From the NCBI GenBank assembly GCA_016722655.1, contig JADKIR010000005.1, positions 930,001 through 994,000 of the forward strand: 64,000 nucleotides of DNA, written 5' to 3'. Below the pieces are notes generated by a model that did no database searches, was not told the DNA's origin, and saw only the letters and a program-made list of their open reading frames with translations. Positions 1 through 8,578 of this stretch are shown here, piece after piece. Position numbers and translations under genes: made by a program. Numbering within the stretch: the stretch's first letter is position 1; every line of letters starts with the position of its first letter. Source of the DNA: Cytophagaceae bacterium. Its GTDB lineage: Bacteria > Bacteroidota > Bacteroidia > Cytophagales > Spirosomataceae.

Positions 1-258
1 GACATAGGCAGAGAACTGGGCAAAGGGCTTTCCATGGCCATTCACATGTTTAACCCCGAAACCATAATCATCGATGGAATCATGACTAAGGCAGGTGATT
101 TGATTGTTTCAACACTTTCTCAGGCTATTAATAAATATTGTTTGGTGGATTTCAAAAAAGACCTTGAGATTATGGTTTCGCCAATGGGTGAAAAAGCCAA
201 AATTTATGGTACAAAATCTTTCGTCTTCGAAAAAATGTTAGGATTAAATCTTCTCTAG
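1..258 (+). CDS. ROK family protein (sugar kinase or repressor), C-terminal part
   Basis: Only the last 85 residues are inside the window; the frame is open at base 1. The segment GRELGKGLSMAIHMFNPETI followed by a Gly-rich turn matches the C-terminal half of ROK proteins (glucokinase, N-acetylglucosamine kinase and NagC/XylR-type regulators), where a helix packs against the sugar-binding lobe. The DNA-binding N-terminus, if any, lies outside, so kinase and repressor cannot be told apart. The ATG at 34 is internal, not the start. It is followed by a 112 bp gap containing the pyrB promoter. Confidence 0.75.
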   Translation, partial: DIGRELGKGLSMAIHMFNPETIIIDGIMTKAGDLIVSTLSQAINKYCLVDFKKDLEIMVSPMGEKAKIYGTKSFVFEKMLGLNLL

Positions 259-344
259 TGCTTTTTTAAACCAAATTTGATAAGAGGTTTTGTTTTTTTG
301 AATAAATACTTTGCACTATAATTTCGGAAATATACTTTAATTTA

Positions 345-352
345 TATTTTTG
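345..352 (+). promoter_or_regulatory. Candidate -7 element for the pyrB operon
   Basis: TATTTTTG fits the Bacteroidota -7 consensus TAnnTTTG and ends 18 bases before the pyrB ATG, which would give a short leader. No convincing -33 TTTG is seen at the usual spacing. Confidence 0.5.
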
Positions 353-370
353 TAAAATTATTCTCTCTTC

Positions 371-1294
371 ATGCAGGAACTCAGCAGTCGTCATCTGTTA
401 GGTATAAAAAATATCAATGAAAACGATATTCAACTCATTCTTCATACCGCAAAAGAATTTAAAGAAGTTATTAACCGGCCGATAAAGAAAGTTCCATCCC
501 TCAGAGATATTACCATTGCCAATATATTTTTCGAAAACTCGACCCGTACAAGGCTTTCATTTGAACTGGCCGAGAAAAGACTTTCTGCTGACACCATAAA
601 CTTTTCATCAGCAGGTAGTTCCGTAAAAAAAGGAGAGACATTGCTTGACACTGTCAACAACATTCTGGCAATGAAAGTGGATATGATTGTGATGCGTCAT
701 AGCAGCCCCGGAGCTCCGCATTTTTTATCCAATAAAATTAAAGCCAATATCGTAAATGCAGGTGATGGTACACACGAGCACCCCACACAGGCACTTTTAG
801 ACGCTTTTTCGATGCAAGAAAGAATCGGAGACCTTGCAGGAAAGAAAATCGCAATTATCGGTGATATTTTACACAGTCGTGTGGCACTTTCCAATATTTT
901 TTGTTTACAAAAACTCGGTGCAGAGGTAAAAGTATGCGGCCCAAAAACACTGATACCTAAATACTTAAACGAACTTGGAGTAGATGTAATTGATTCTGTA
1001 CAGGAAGCACTCCAATGGTGTGATGTGGCCAATGTTTTGAGGATACAGCTCGAAAGACAGCAACTCAAATATTTTCCGAGTCTGAGAGAATATTCGCTTT
1101 ATTATGGTATCAACAAAGCGATGCTTGATGCCCTGGAAAAACCAATAGTGGTAATGCACCCGGGACCAATAAACCGCGGAGTGGAATTGAGCTCCGATGC
1201 GGCAGATTCAGAACATGCGATTATTTTGGATCAGGTCGAAAACGGTGTGGCAGTGAGAATGGCAGTCTTGTATTTATTGGCACAAAAAAACTAA
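371..1294 (+). CDS. pyrB: Aspartate carbamoyltransferase catalytic subunit
   Basis: Catalyses carbamoyl phosphate plus L-aspartate to N-carbamoyl-L-aspartate, the first committed step of pyrimidine synthesis, in the cytoplasm. The 307-residue length is normal for the catalytic chain. Carbamoyl-phosphate binding residues are seen in FFENSTRTR (residues 53-61) and HPTQALLD (137 onward); the C-terminal HPGPINRGVE loop is also typical. No regulatory chain gene (pyrI) is next to it. It is first in a tight operon with nuoC 3 bases downstream, and the TAnnTTTG element just upstream supports the start. Confidence 0.97.
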   Translation: MQELSSRHLLGIKNINENDIQLILHTAKEFKEVINRPIKKVPSLRDITIANIFFENSTRTRLSFELAEKRLSADTINFSSAGSSVKKGETLLDTVNNILAMKVDMIVMRHSSPGAPHFLSNKIKANIVNAGDGTHEHPTQALLDAFSMQERIGDLAGKKIAIIGDILHSRVALSNIFCLQKLGAEVKVCGPKTLIPKYLNELGVDVIDSVQEALQWCDVANVLRIQLERQQLKYFPSLREYSLYYGINKAMLDALEKPIVVMHPGPINRGVELSSDAADSEHAIILDQVENGVAVRMAVLYLLAQKN

Positions 1295-1297
1295 AGC

Positions 1298-1798
1298 ATG
1301 AAATTTTCTAATACTGAAAAAATAAAAAAACTGCTGGTTGCCAATTTGAAAATCAGTGCTGAAGTGGTAGCAAATGATAGCATTCAGGATATGATACTGA
1401 TAGAAACCGGCGATTTGCTCAGTGTTGCCAACTATTTATTTACTGATAAAAGTCTTCTATTCGATTTGCTCAATTGTATTTCAGCTATTGACAATGGCCC
1501 CGAAGCTGGTACTATTGACTTGATTTATACACTGTCGTCTATCCCTTTGGACAACTCAGTGCATCTTAAAATTGTACTGGACAGGGACATAGAAAAACAA
1601 AACCAGGTGTATTCTGTTTCTCAATTCTGGCGGACAGCTGACTGGCATGAAAGAGAAATTTTTGATTTCTTTGGTATAAAATTCAGGAATCACCCTGACC
1701 TAAGAAGAATCTTACTTCCTGCTGACTGGGAAGGACACCCATTGCGTAAAGATTACACAGAACAAACTGAATACCATGGCATTAAAGTAAAATACTGA
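1298..1798 (+). CDS. nuoC: NADH-quinone oxidoreductase subunit C
   Basis: Peripheral-arm subunit of respiratory complex I (30 kDa subunit family), on the cytoplasmic face of the inner membrane. The family signature is clear in the C-terminal third: WRTADWHEREIFDFFGI, then HPDLRRILLPADWEGHPLRK and a final DY. Length (166 residues) is at the short end of the family. The gene sits alone between pyrB and a phosphoesterase, with no nuoB or nuoD beside it, which is unusual because nuoABCD are normally contiguous. Its TGA overlaps the next ATG by one base (TGATG), suggesting coupled translation. Confidence 0.95.
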   Translation: MKFSNTEKIKKLLVANLKISAEVVANDSIQDMILIETGDLLSVANYLFTDKSLLFDLLNCISAIDNGPEAGTIDLIYTLSSIPLDNSVHLKIVLDRDIEKQNQVYSVSQFWRTADWHEREIFDFFGIKFRNHPDLRRILLPADWEGHPLRKDYTEQTEYHGIKVKY

Positions 1799-2295
1799 TG
1801 CTAAAAATCGGACTGATTTCTGACACTCACTCCTGGTTAGACCCTGCAATATTCGAATATTTCAAAGAATGTGACGAAATCTGGCATCTGGGAGATGTTG
1901 GTTCCGAAGATATTATTCATGAATTGCAAAAATTTAAGCCTTTAAGAGCTGTTTTTGGCAATATTGACGACCCGACTATTCGGCATATGATACCCGAAGA
2001 CCTGTATTTTGAAGCTGAGGGTCTCAAAATATTAATGACTCACATTGGCAGTTTGCCGCCAAAGTATTCGGGCAGAATAAACAAATTATTAAAAATTCAC
2101 AATCCAGACTTGTTTCTTTGCGGACATTCTCATATTTTACGAGTAATAAAAGACAAGGATAAATTTAATCTGGTTTATATTAATCCCGGTGCAGCGGGTC
2201 ATCATGGTTTTCATCATGTAAGGACAATCATGAGGATGACTCTGGAAAACCGGAAAATCACAAACCTTGAAGCCATAGAATTAGGCCAAAGATGA
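1798..2295 (+). CDS. YfcE/MJ0936-type metallophosphoesterase
   Basis: Small calcineurin-like phosphodiesterase of 165 residues, the usual size for the YfcE family. Metal-binding motifs appear in order: SDTHS near residue 8-12, HLGDVGS near 30, GNIDD near 54, MTHIGS near 80 and GHSH near 103. Family members hydrolyse phosphodiesters in vitro with Mn; the natural substrate is usually unknown. It overlaps nuoC by one base and the next gene by four bases (ATGA), so it is inside the pyrB operon. Confidence 0.9.
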   Translation: MLKIGLISDTHSWLDPAIFEYFKECDEIWHLGDVGSEDIIHELQKFKPLRAVFGNIDDPTIRHMIPEDLYFEAEGLKILMTHIGSLPPKYSGRINKLLKIHNPDLFLCGHSHILRVIKDKDKFNLVYINPGAAGHHGFHHVRTIMRMTLENRKITNLEAIELGQR

Positions 2296-3776
2296 AAAAA
2301 ATCGTTAGTTTATTGTTTTTCATGACTCTCATAAGCCATTCTTTTGCTCAACTCATTGAGTCAAAAGAGGTGGAAATTGCTATGAATCACAGTATTTTTG
2401 AGGATTTCACCGTAATTCCTTTAGATAGCAATGGAGTCATAATTGTGAATGAACAGGAGGGAATTTTTAATAAAAAGGGAAAGATAACTATTACAAAATA
2501 TGATAAAAATTTAAAGCCGGCATGGTACAATATATTTGAACCCGGACAATTTTTTGAACTTGAAAAATATTACCTCTCTCCCGACGGATTTTATTGTTTA
2601 TTGAAGGATAAAAACAGTGAAAAAATTAAAATCCTGAAAATTGACCTTGAAAAAGGCGATCTGATTTTTATAGAAACTGAACTGCTTACCGACATTCAGG
2701 TAGATTTATTTGCCGGATTCCAAAGCAAGGTGTTAATTGGTGGAGAATACAATAATCGTCCTGTGGTGGAACTTCACCGTTTGTTTGACCGCTCAGCAAA
2801 AGTGCTACCGGGAATATATACCAATCATTTGGAGCTGCAATCTATTCAGGTCAACGAAAGTGCCAGTGAATTTTACCTCATGCTACAGGAAACCAAAAAA
2901 TGTGAATTTAAGATTCTGACTTTTGATATAGATGGCAAAAAAACGAGAGAAATAAATCTTAACGATAAGGGTAAAAAAATATTAAATGCCAACATCCTGA
3001 AAATCAATGATCAAAACCAATTTCTAGCTGGCAGTTTTTCTGAAAATTGCGGGGATTTGGCTTTGGGTTTTTATTATTTTCCTGTAAACAATCCTGAAAA
3101 AAGGCAATTTATAAAATTCTCAGATTTTGAAAATTTCTATTCATACTTACCGGAAAAAAAACAAGAAAAACTTAAAAAGAGAAAAGAACTAAAAGCCAGA
3201 AAAGGGAAAGAACTAAAAATACGATACAAGCTCAATCTGCAACAACCCTTTGTTTTTGAAAACGAGGTTCTGCTTTTGGCAGAAGTTTATTATCCTGATT
3301 ATAAGTCAAATACATATTATTCCAGAAATCCATCCATGAACCTTGCCGACAATACTGTTCAACGTAAGGAGGCACCCAATTATAAATATACCCAGGCTCT
3401 CATGATGAGTTTTGATTTTGATGGTAAAAAAACATGGGACTATAGCATTGACCTCAAAAGCCTTGAAAGTGAATGGCTTTTGAATAAAGTTCAGGCCCAC
3501 AATATGGGAGACAAAGTATTGGTAGCTTACCCTAAAGATGAGACTATTCAGCTAAAATGGATAAAAAAAGGTCATAAAGCGGAGAATCTTGCTCCATTGG
3601 ATTTGAAAAAAAATAATTCTTCCAAACTTTCAGATATTTCAGTTGAGATTTTTTCCTGGTATCCACAAACATTTTTAGTTTTTGGATATAAAAAAACCAG
3701 CACATATTATGGGGGAGAATCTAATGAATTCTTTTATTTGAAAAAAATGGAAATCGTAAAGCCAGAGGTTGACTAA
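2292..3776 (+). CDS. Secreted protein of unknown function
   Basis: I do not recognise a family. The 494-residue product begins with a signal peptide (Lys-Lys, then a hydrophobic run ending SHSFAQ), so it is exported. The body alternates hydrophobic and polar stretches, as in a beta-rich protein, with a Lys-rich segment near residues 291-315. No lipobox and no T9SS sorting domain are seen at the end. It is last in the pyrB-nuoC-phosphoesterase operon, overlapping the previous gene by ATGA. A cell-envelope role is an inference only. Confidence 0.8.
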   Translation: MKKIVSLLFFMTLISHSFAQLIESKEVEIAMNHSIFEDFTVIPLDSNGVIIVNEQEGIFNKKGKITITKYDKNLKPAWYNIFEPGQFFELEKYYLSPDGFYCLLKDKNSEKIKILKIDLEKGDLIFIETELLTDIQVDLFAGFQSKVLIGGEYNNRPVVELHRLFDRSAKVLPGIYTNHLELQSIQVNESASEFYLMLQETKKCEFKILTFDIDGKKTREINLNDKGKKILNANILKINDQNQFLAGSFSENCGDLALGFYYFPVNNPEKRQFIKFSDFENFYSYLPEKKQEKLKKRKELKARKGKELKIRYKLNLQQPFVFENEVLLLAEVYYPDYKSNTYYSRNPSMNLADNTVQRKEAPNYKYTQALMMSFDFDGKKTWDYSIDLKSLESEWLLNKVQAHNMGDKVLVAYPKDETIQLKWIKKGHKAENLAPLDLKKNNSSKLSDISVEIFSWYPQTFLVFGYKKTSTYYGGESNEFFYLKKMEIVKPEVD

Positions 3777-3816
3777 TGTTGTTAAGTAAAAAATCCTAAT
3801 CTAAAAAGCCGGAAAA

Positions 3817-4320
3817 TTAAAGCCTTTTTATAATCTCTTTAAACCAAACTGTGTAATCTTCAGCATTTTCATTGATATCAGTTTTCACTTTTTGCAGACT
3901 TACCCATTTAAAATCAGCCACTTCTTCAGGGTTTACTTCAAATTCTCCTTCGAATTCACCAAAAAACACATGATCAATTTCATTTTCTGTAAGGCCGTTG
4001 TCAAAAAAGGCTTCGTAGTGGAATACAAATCGCTCAGAAAGCTCACAATCAAAACCCATTTCCTCTTGCAATCTGCGATGTACCGCCGACTCCAAAGATT
4101 CATTTTCATTGGGATGCCCACAGCAGGTATTGGTCCAGAGTCCGGGTGAATGATATTTTTCCAGAGCACGTTGATGAATAAGGATTTCACCTTTTTTATT
4201 AAAAACCAAAATCGAAAAAGCCCTGTGAAGCCACCCTTTAATATGCACTTCCAATTTTTCGGCGTGTCCGATAATATTATCCTGTGCATCAACAAGTGGA
4301 ATTCTGATTTCCTGAGTCAT
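3817..4320 (-). CDS. idi: Isopentenyl-diphosphate delta-isomerase, type I
   Basis: Interconverts isopentenyl and dimethylallyl diphosphate for isoprenoid synthesis; cytoplasmic, metal-dependent Nudix-fold enzyme. The 167 residues include NTCCGHP (64-70) with the catalytic Cys and metal-binding His, a Nudix-like block ending RRLQEEMGF, and an acidic NEIDHVFFGEFEG segment that supplies the second catalytic Glu. It stands alone, transcribed divergently from the FAA-hydrolase gene. Confidence 0.95.
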   Translation of the reverse strand: MTQEIRIPLVDAQDNIIGHAEKLEVHIKGWLHRAFSILVFNKKGEILIHQRALEKYHSPGLWTNTCCGHPNENESLESAVHRRLQEEMGFDCELSERFVFHYEAFFDNGLTENEIDHVFFGEFEGEFEVNPEEVADFKWVSLQKVKTDINENAEDYTVWFKEIIKRL

Positions 4321-4369
4321 ATTTTATGATTATTCTCCGACGAAATATTAATTCCACCGAAACGATTTT

Positions 4370-4377
4370 CAAAGATA
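4370..4377 (-). promoter_or_regulatory. Candidate -7 element for idi
   Basis: Read on the minus strand this is TATCTTTG, matching TAnnTTTG, about 50 bases upstream of the idi ATG. It lies in the divergent gap with the FAA-hydrolase gene. Confidence 0.45.
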
Positions 4378-4422
4378 AACACTCCTTTCCGCCCAAGTGT
4401 TTAAAAACCTTTAAAAAAAGTA

Positions 4423-4430
4423 TAAATTTG
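4423..4430 (+). promoter_or_regulatory. Candidate -7 element for the FAA-hydrolase/ALDH operon
   Basis: TAAATTTG fits TAnnTTTG and ends 15 bases before ATG 4446. Because this element lies inside the longer upstream reading frame, it argues that translation starts at 4446 and not at 4326. Confidence 0.5.
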
Positions 4431-4445
4431 TATAAATTTTCTATC

Positions 4446-5267
4446 ATGAAATTATTCAACACCCAAAAAGGAATTTATTTAGAATTCGATAACCAAAGTT
4501 TTAAGCTTGAAAATACCCATTGGGATTACATCGTCAATCAGGATGCTTTGCCAGATTTTCTAAAAACTTGTGAAAAAACTTTGGATCCTCTGCCGGACGA
4601 GAACACTTTCCTCCCTCCTATCAAAAATCAGGAAATTTGGGCATCAGGGGTGACTTACTTAAGGAGCAAAAAAGCTCGGATGGAAGAATCGAAGGATGCC
4701 GGAGGTGGTGATTTCTATGACAGAGTTTATGAAGCAGACCGCCCTGAGCTATTCTTCAAAGCTACCGCAGCACGCACAGTGGGGCATCAGCAAAATATTA
4801 GGATCAGGAAAGATTCGAAATGGAATGTACCGGAGCCGGAATTTACGCTTTTTGTTAATTCCAAAGGGGAAATTGCCGGTTATACTGTCGGAAATGACGT
4901 AAGTTCCCGGGATATTGAAGGTGAAAATCCTTTATATCTTCCGCAAGCCAAAAGTTATGACAAAAGTGCAGCCATAGGGCCTTGTTTATATGTTTTGGAA
5001 GGAAATCTGGAGCAAAACTCAGAGATAAATCTGGAGATAATCAGAAATAATGAGGTCGTTTTCGCAGGAAATACCTCCACTTCTCAGATGAAACGCAATT
5101 TTAATGAATTGGTTGAATATCTCACCCGTGAATGTAGCTTCCCTGGAGGGTGCTATCTCATGACAGGCACGGGCATAATCCCGCCTGATGATTTCAGTAT
5201 GATTTCGGGCGACACGGTGAAAATCACCATAGAAAAAGTAGGAACTTTAATTAACACAGTAGAATAA
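4446..5267 (+). CDS. Fumarylacetoacetate hydrolase family protein, probable 2-keto-3-deoxy-pentonate dehydratase
   Basis: A 273-residue FAH-fold enzyme. The metal-binding core is visible as EPEFTLFVNSKGEIAGYTVG followed by NDVSSRDIEGENPLYLPQAK and a Lys-Ser segment. The best functional guess is 2-keto-3-deoxy-D-arabinonate/xylonate dehydratase, because the next gene, 2 bases downstream, is a 2-oxoglutarate semialdehyde dehydrogenase; together they would turn a 2-keto-3-deoxypentonate into 2-oxoglutarate. Earlier pathway genes are not adjacent. I chose ATG 4446 over the in-frame ATG 4326 because the upstream stretch is promoter-like. Confidence 0.85.
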   Translation: MKLFNTQKGIYLEFDNQSFKLENTHWDYIVNQDALPDFLKTCEKTLDPLPDENTFLPPIKNQEIWASGVTYLRSKKARMEESKDAGGGDFYDRVYEADRPELFFKATAARTVGHQQNIRIRKDSKWNVPEPEFTLFVNSKGEIAGYTVGNDVSSRDIEGENPLYLPQAKSYDKSAAIGPCLYVLEGNLEQNSEINLEIIRNNEVVFAGNTSTSQMKRNFNELVEYLTRECSFPGGCYLMTGTGIIPPDDFSMISGDTVKITIEKVGTLINTVE

Positions 5268-5269
5268 AA

Positions 5270-6829
5270 ATGCTTTCAGGCAAAAACATCATAGGATTTG
5301 AGACCTCATCTGAGGGTACAGTAGGAATTCAAGCCATCAACCCCGCAACCGGCGAGCCTCTTGGGCCACTTTTTTTTAAAGCGACTCAGGCTGAGCTGGA
5401 AAAAGCTGTCAGTAAAGCTTCAAAAGCATTTAAAATCTACCGCATTTTTTCGGGAAACAAAAAAGCTGAATTCCTGGAAGCCATTGCTTCTGAGATTGAA
5501 TCACTTGGAGATAAATTATTGGAAAGATATGTAGCCGAAAGCGGTTTGCCTTTAGGCCGTGCACAAGGTGAGCGGGGCCGCACACTGGGCCAGTTAAGGC
5601 TATTTGCCGATTACATAAAAGAAGGCTCATGGGTCAATGCCATCATTGATACTGCACAGCCTGACCGCCAACCTTTACCCAAACCCGACATCAGGGCGAT
5701 GGAGCGGCCGCTGGGACCTGTGGGTGTTTTCGGGGCGAGCAATTTCCCTTTGGCTTTTTCTGTAGCCGGTGGAGATACAGTTTCGGCTCTTGCAGCGGGC
5801 TGTCCTGTGATTTATAAGGCACATCCTTCGCATTTGGGCACATCGGAACTGGTGGGAACAGCCATTATTGAAGCAGCAAAAAAGACAGGAATGCCTGACG
5901 GCGTTTTTTCGTTAATTATCGACGATAGTGTAGAAATCGGTCAGGCTCTGGTAAAACATCCTCAGATAAAGGCCATTGGCTTTACAGGTTCTTACCGAGG
6001 TGGAAAGGCGATTTTTGATGCAGCTGGCCTTCGCCCTGAACCCATCCCAGTATATGCCGAAATGGGGAGCATCAATCCCGTGTTTATTCTACCCAAAACT
6101 TTAAAAGAAAAAGGCGAAGCACTTACCAAAGCTTATCTGGGTTCAGTGACTATGGGAGTGGGGCAGTTTTGTACCAATCCCGGCCTTTTGGTAGTGCACA
6201 AAGATGATACTTTTATCGAAAATCTAAAAAAAGAAACTTCACAAGCCAACGGTGGTATTATGCTTAATAGTGGCATTCAGTCGGCATATGAAAAAGGTAT
6301 AGAGCAATTTAGCCTGGGAGCTGAAGTATTGAGTACAGGAACTCAACCCGAGGGATTCACAGCGGCCAAGCCCGTGATTTTCAGCACTGACTATACAGGA
6401 TTCACCGAAAATGAGCATCTGAAAGAGGAAGTGTTTGGTCCATCGAGTTTGGTGGTTAACTGCCAAACCAGAGATGAAATATTGAAACTTGCACTTGAAC
6501 TCAGCGGGCATTTGACGGCCTCGGTATTTGGCTCAGAAGAAGAATTGACAGAATATGCCGACTTGCTGGAAATTTTGGAACAAAAAGTGGGCAGATTGAT
6601 TATCAACGCCTTCCCGACCGGTGTAGAAGTAACGCATGCTATGGTGCATGGTGGCCCTTTTCCGGCTACGACCAACAGCCGGAGTACTTCGGTAGGCACG
6701 CTTGCCATTCACCGTTTTACCCGACCCGTTTGCTATCAGGATATGCCCGACAGCCTCTTACCCGACGAACTCAAAACCGCCAACCCCCTGAATATCTGGC
6801 GGAAAGTGGATGGGGAGATGAGGAAATAA
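5270..6829 (+). CDS. Aldehyde dehydrogenase, probable 2,5-dioxovalerate (2-oxoglutarate semialdehyde) dehydrogenase
   Basis: NAD(P)-dependent aldehyde dehydrogenase of 519 residues. The segments GPVGVFGASNFPLAFSVAGG (cofactor-binding), GFTGSYRGG, YAEMGSINPVF (catalytic Glu region) and MGVGQFCTNPGLL (catalytic Cys in GQFCTNPG) are those of the type III 2-oxoglutarate semialdehyde dehydrogenases that finish non-phosphorylating pentose and hexarate breakdown. It is 2 bases after the FAH-fold gene and surely co-transcribed. It would feed C5 sugar acids into the TCA cycle. Confidence 0.92.
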   Translation: MLSGKNIIGFETSSEGTVGIQAINPATGEPLGPLFFKATQAELEKAVSKASKAFKIYRIFSGNKKAEFLEAIASEIESLGDKLLERYVAESGLPLGRAQGERGRTLGQLRLFADYIKEGSWVNAIIDTAQPDRQPLPKPDIRAMERPLGPVGVFGASNFPLAFSVAGGDTVSALAAGCPVIYKAHPSHLGTSELVGTAIIEAAKKTGMPDGVFSLIIDDSVEIGQALVKHPQIKAIGFTGSYRGGKAIFDAAGLRPEPIPVYAEMGSINPVFILPKTLKEKGEALTKAYLGSVTMGVGQFCTNPGLLVVHKDDTFIENLKKETSQANGGIMLNSGIQSAYEKGIEQFSLGAEVLSTGTQPEGFTAAKPVIFSTDYTGFTENEHLKEEVFGPSSLVVNCQTRDEILKLALELSGHLTASVFGSEEELTEYADLLEILEQKVGRLIINAFPTGVEVTHAMVHGGPFPATTNSRSTSVGTLAIHRFTRPVCYQDMPDSLLPDELKTANPLNIWRKVDGEMRK

Positions 6830-6957
6830 AAAATATTAAATGCGTGCCGGGAGGGACGTATTTTTTTTTGTTAATAAGGTATATAAAATACATCATAAGA
6901 GTATTTTATTTATTTTTACGAATCTATACAATTTTTAAACAATTAAATTCAAACATT

Positions 6958-7890
6958 ATGTCATTATTCCCACCAAGTTTAGATATAATACAGGGTTTGT
7001 ATTCAGAAGATGTCATTTTCCATTATACAAAAGCCTCTACCGCAATAGATTACATTTTATTTAAAAATCAATTGCGTTTTACACCATCGAAAAATTCAAG
7101 TGACCCTATTGAAAGTGTAGAATCTATAATAAGTATTAAATCTGAATATGACATTTATTCAGAGGAAATTCAAAAAAAGAATGCACTATTCATTAATAAA
7201 TTAATTGAAAAAACTTCATCTCTCGATGAAAATTTCCATCAAATCTGCTTTTGTAAAAACAATAAAAGTGATAAAAAAGAATATTACTTTCAAGGTTTCA
7301 AATATTATGAAGAATTATTTGGATTTACAAAGTCTAGAATGTGGGATCAATATGCCGAAAAATATACAGGTGTATGCTTGGCATTCTCCAAAGAAAAGCT
7401 CATCTCTGCTAATAAATCCAGATTAAAATTAATAACGGGAAATGTCAAATACTTCAGCTTCTCTAAGCTAGAAAATGAAAAACTTGAAGATTTAAATGAA
7501 GATTTCTTGAACAAAGTTGGAGAAGATAAGTTTACAAAAATCGCATTAAAAAAAATAATAAACGGTTATTTTATAAAACACCGTGACTATAAAGGTGAAA
7601 GTGAATTCAGAATCGGTGTCCAATTTGATAAAGAACTTTGTAATTATGAAAAAATCCGAGGAAAATACATTGTGGGTAAATCCATAATGCTTGAAATAAA
7701 AGACAGCTTAAAAGCAATTATAGTTTCAAATTTCACAAATGAAAAACAAAAAGAGGACTTGTATTATTACTCAATTAAATACGACATTCCAATTATTGAA
7801 ATAGAATGGAAATCAAATAGGATTGAGTTAACTGATTTAAAAGACAAAAAGAGTTTTTATGAGCAAAAAGAGACTTTTTCAAGAGTTTAA
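6958..7890 (+). CDS. DUF2971 domain protein
   Basis: A 310-residue protein with the DUF2971 hallmarks: HYTKASTAIDYILFKNQLRF near the start, CFCKNNKSDK, MWDQYAEKYTGVCLAFSKE in the middle and HRDYKGESEFRIG near the end. The biochemical function of the family is not established; members often occur in accessory or defence-rich regions. The stretch is visibly more A/T-rich than the preceding gene. An in-frame upstream extension to 6730 only overlaps the dehydrogenase; ATG 6958 is chosen. It stands alone, with 195 bases of non-coding A/T-rich DNA after it. Confidence 0.75.
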   Translation: MSLFPPSLDIIQGLYSEDVIFHYTKASTAIDYILFKNQLRFTPSKNSSDPIESVESIISIKSEYDIYSEEIQKKNALFINKLIEKTSSLDENFHQICFCKNNKSDKKEYYFQGFKYYEELFGFTKSRMWDQYAEKYTGVCLAFSKEKLISANKSRLKLITGNVKYFSFSKLENEKLEDLNEDFLNKVGEDKFTKIALKKIINGYFIKHRDYKGESEFRIGVQFDKELCNYEKIRGKYIVGKSIMLEIKDSLKAIIVSNFTNEKQKEDLYYYSIKYDIPIIEIEWKSNRIELTDLKDKKSFYEQKETFSRV

Positions 7891-8040
7891 ATTTTAAATG
7901 TAAAATCCTAAAAATTAGGGCATTATAATATTCAAAATATTAAAAAATAAGGTTCTAAAAAGTTCAGCTAGGAGACTTGGGACATATTAATTATTAAGGA
8001 AAAATCCGGTTCATTTTATTCAATTCATCCCTAAATCCCA

Positions 8041-8048
8041 TATTTTTG
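8041..8048 (+). promoter_or_regulatory. Candidate -7 element for the YdcZ-like gene
   Basis: TATTTTTG matches TAnnTTTG and lies 38 bases upstream of ATG 8087. Confidence 0.45.
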
Positions 8049-8086
8049 AACCTTGGAATCAAATAATATTACATCAACAAAGCCTT

Positions 8087-8530
8087 ATGGAAAAATTTAT
8101 CTGGGTAATCATAGCATTTGCTGCGGGGGCTATATTGCCTATTCAGGCCGGTATGAATAGCAAACTGGCCAAATCTGGTGGAAGTCCTGTGCATGCATCT
8201 ATGATATCATTTGTGGTGGGTATCCTTGTCTTACTTATCTATATCTTGTTGACATCCAACAATTTATCAATAAAAGGTCTCAAGTCGGCACCGGCTTATG
8301 CCTGGGCGGGTGGACTTTTGGGGGCTTTTTATGTGACGGTTATTGTCTTGGCTTTCCCAAAAATCGGTCCGGGGCTTACTTTTGGCCTGGTGGTAGCCGG
8401 CCAATTGCTGGTCTCAATGCTCATGGAGCACTTCGAAATTATGGGAGCCCAGCATCAACCCATAAGTTTGGGTCGGTTGGCCGGGTTGGTACTTATTGTG
8501 GTTGGTGTGATTATGATGAAGAAGTTTTGA
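8087..8530 (+). CDS. YdcZ/DUF606 family small DMT-type transporter
   Basis: A 147-residue integral membrane protein with about five hydrophobic helices. The start (FAAGAILPIQAGMNSKLAK) and the central YAWAGGLLGAFYV segment are diagnostic of the DUF606 (YdcZ) branch of the drug/metabolite transporter superfamily. Such half-size proteins probably work as dimers; substrates are unknown. A methyltransferase-like membrane gene follows 48 bases downstream on the same strand. Confidence 0.88.
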   Translation: MEKFIWVIIAFAAGAILPIQAGMNSKLAKSGGSPVHASMISFVVGILVLLIYILLTSNNLSIKGLKSAPAYAWAGGLLGAFYVTVIVLAFPKIGPGLTFGLVVAGQLLVSMLMEHFEIMGAQHQPISLGRLAGLVLIVVGVIMMKKF

Positions 8531-8578
8531 GCAAACCATGAAAAGTTTACGGTTTTTTAATTCATTTGTTTTTTAATC

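Noticed and set aside
268..300. Weak hairpin AAACC...GGTTT followed by T-rich sequence after the ROK gene
   Set aside because: The stem is only 5 bp with a 13-base loop, too weak to call a terminator.
4326..4445. N-terminal extension of the FAA-hydrolase gene
   Set aside because: The stretch holds promoter-like sequences in both directions and the family begins at the ATG at 4446.
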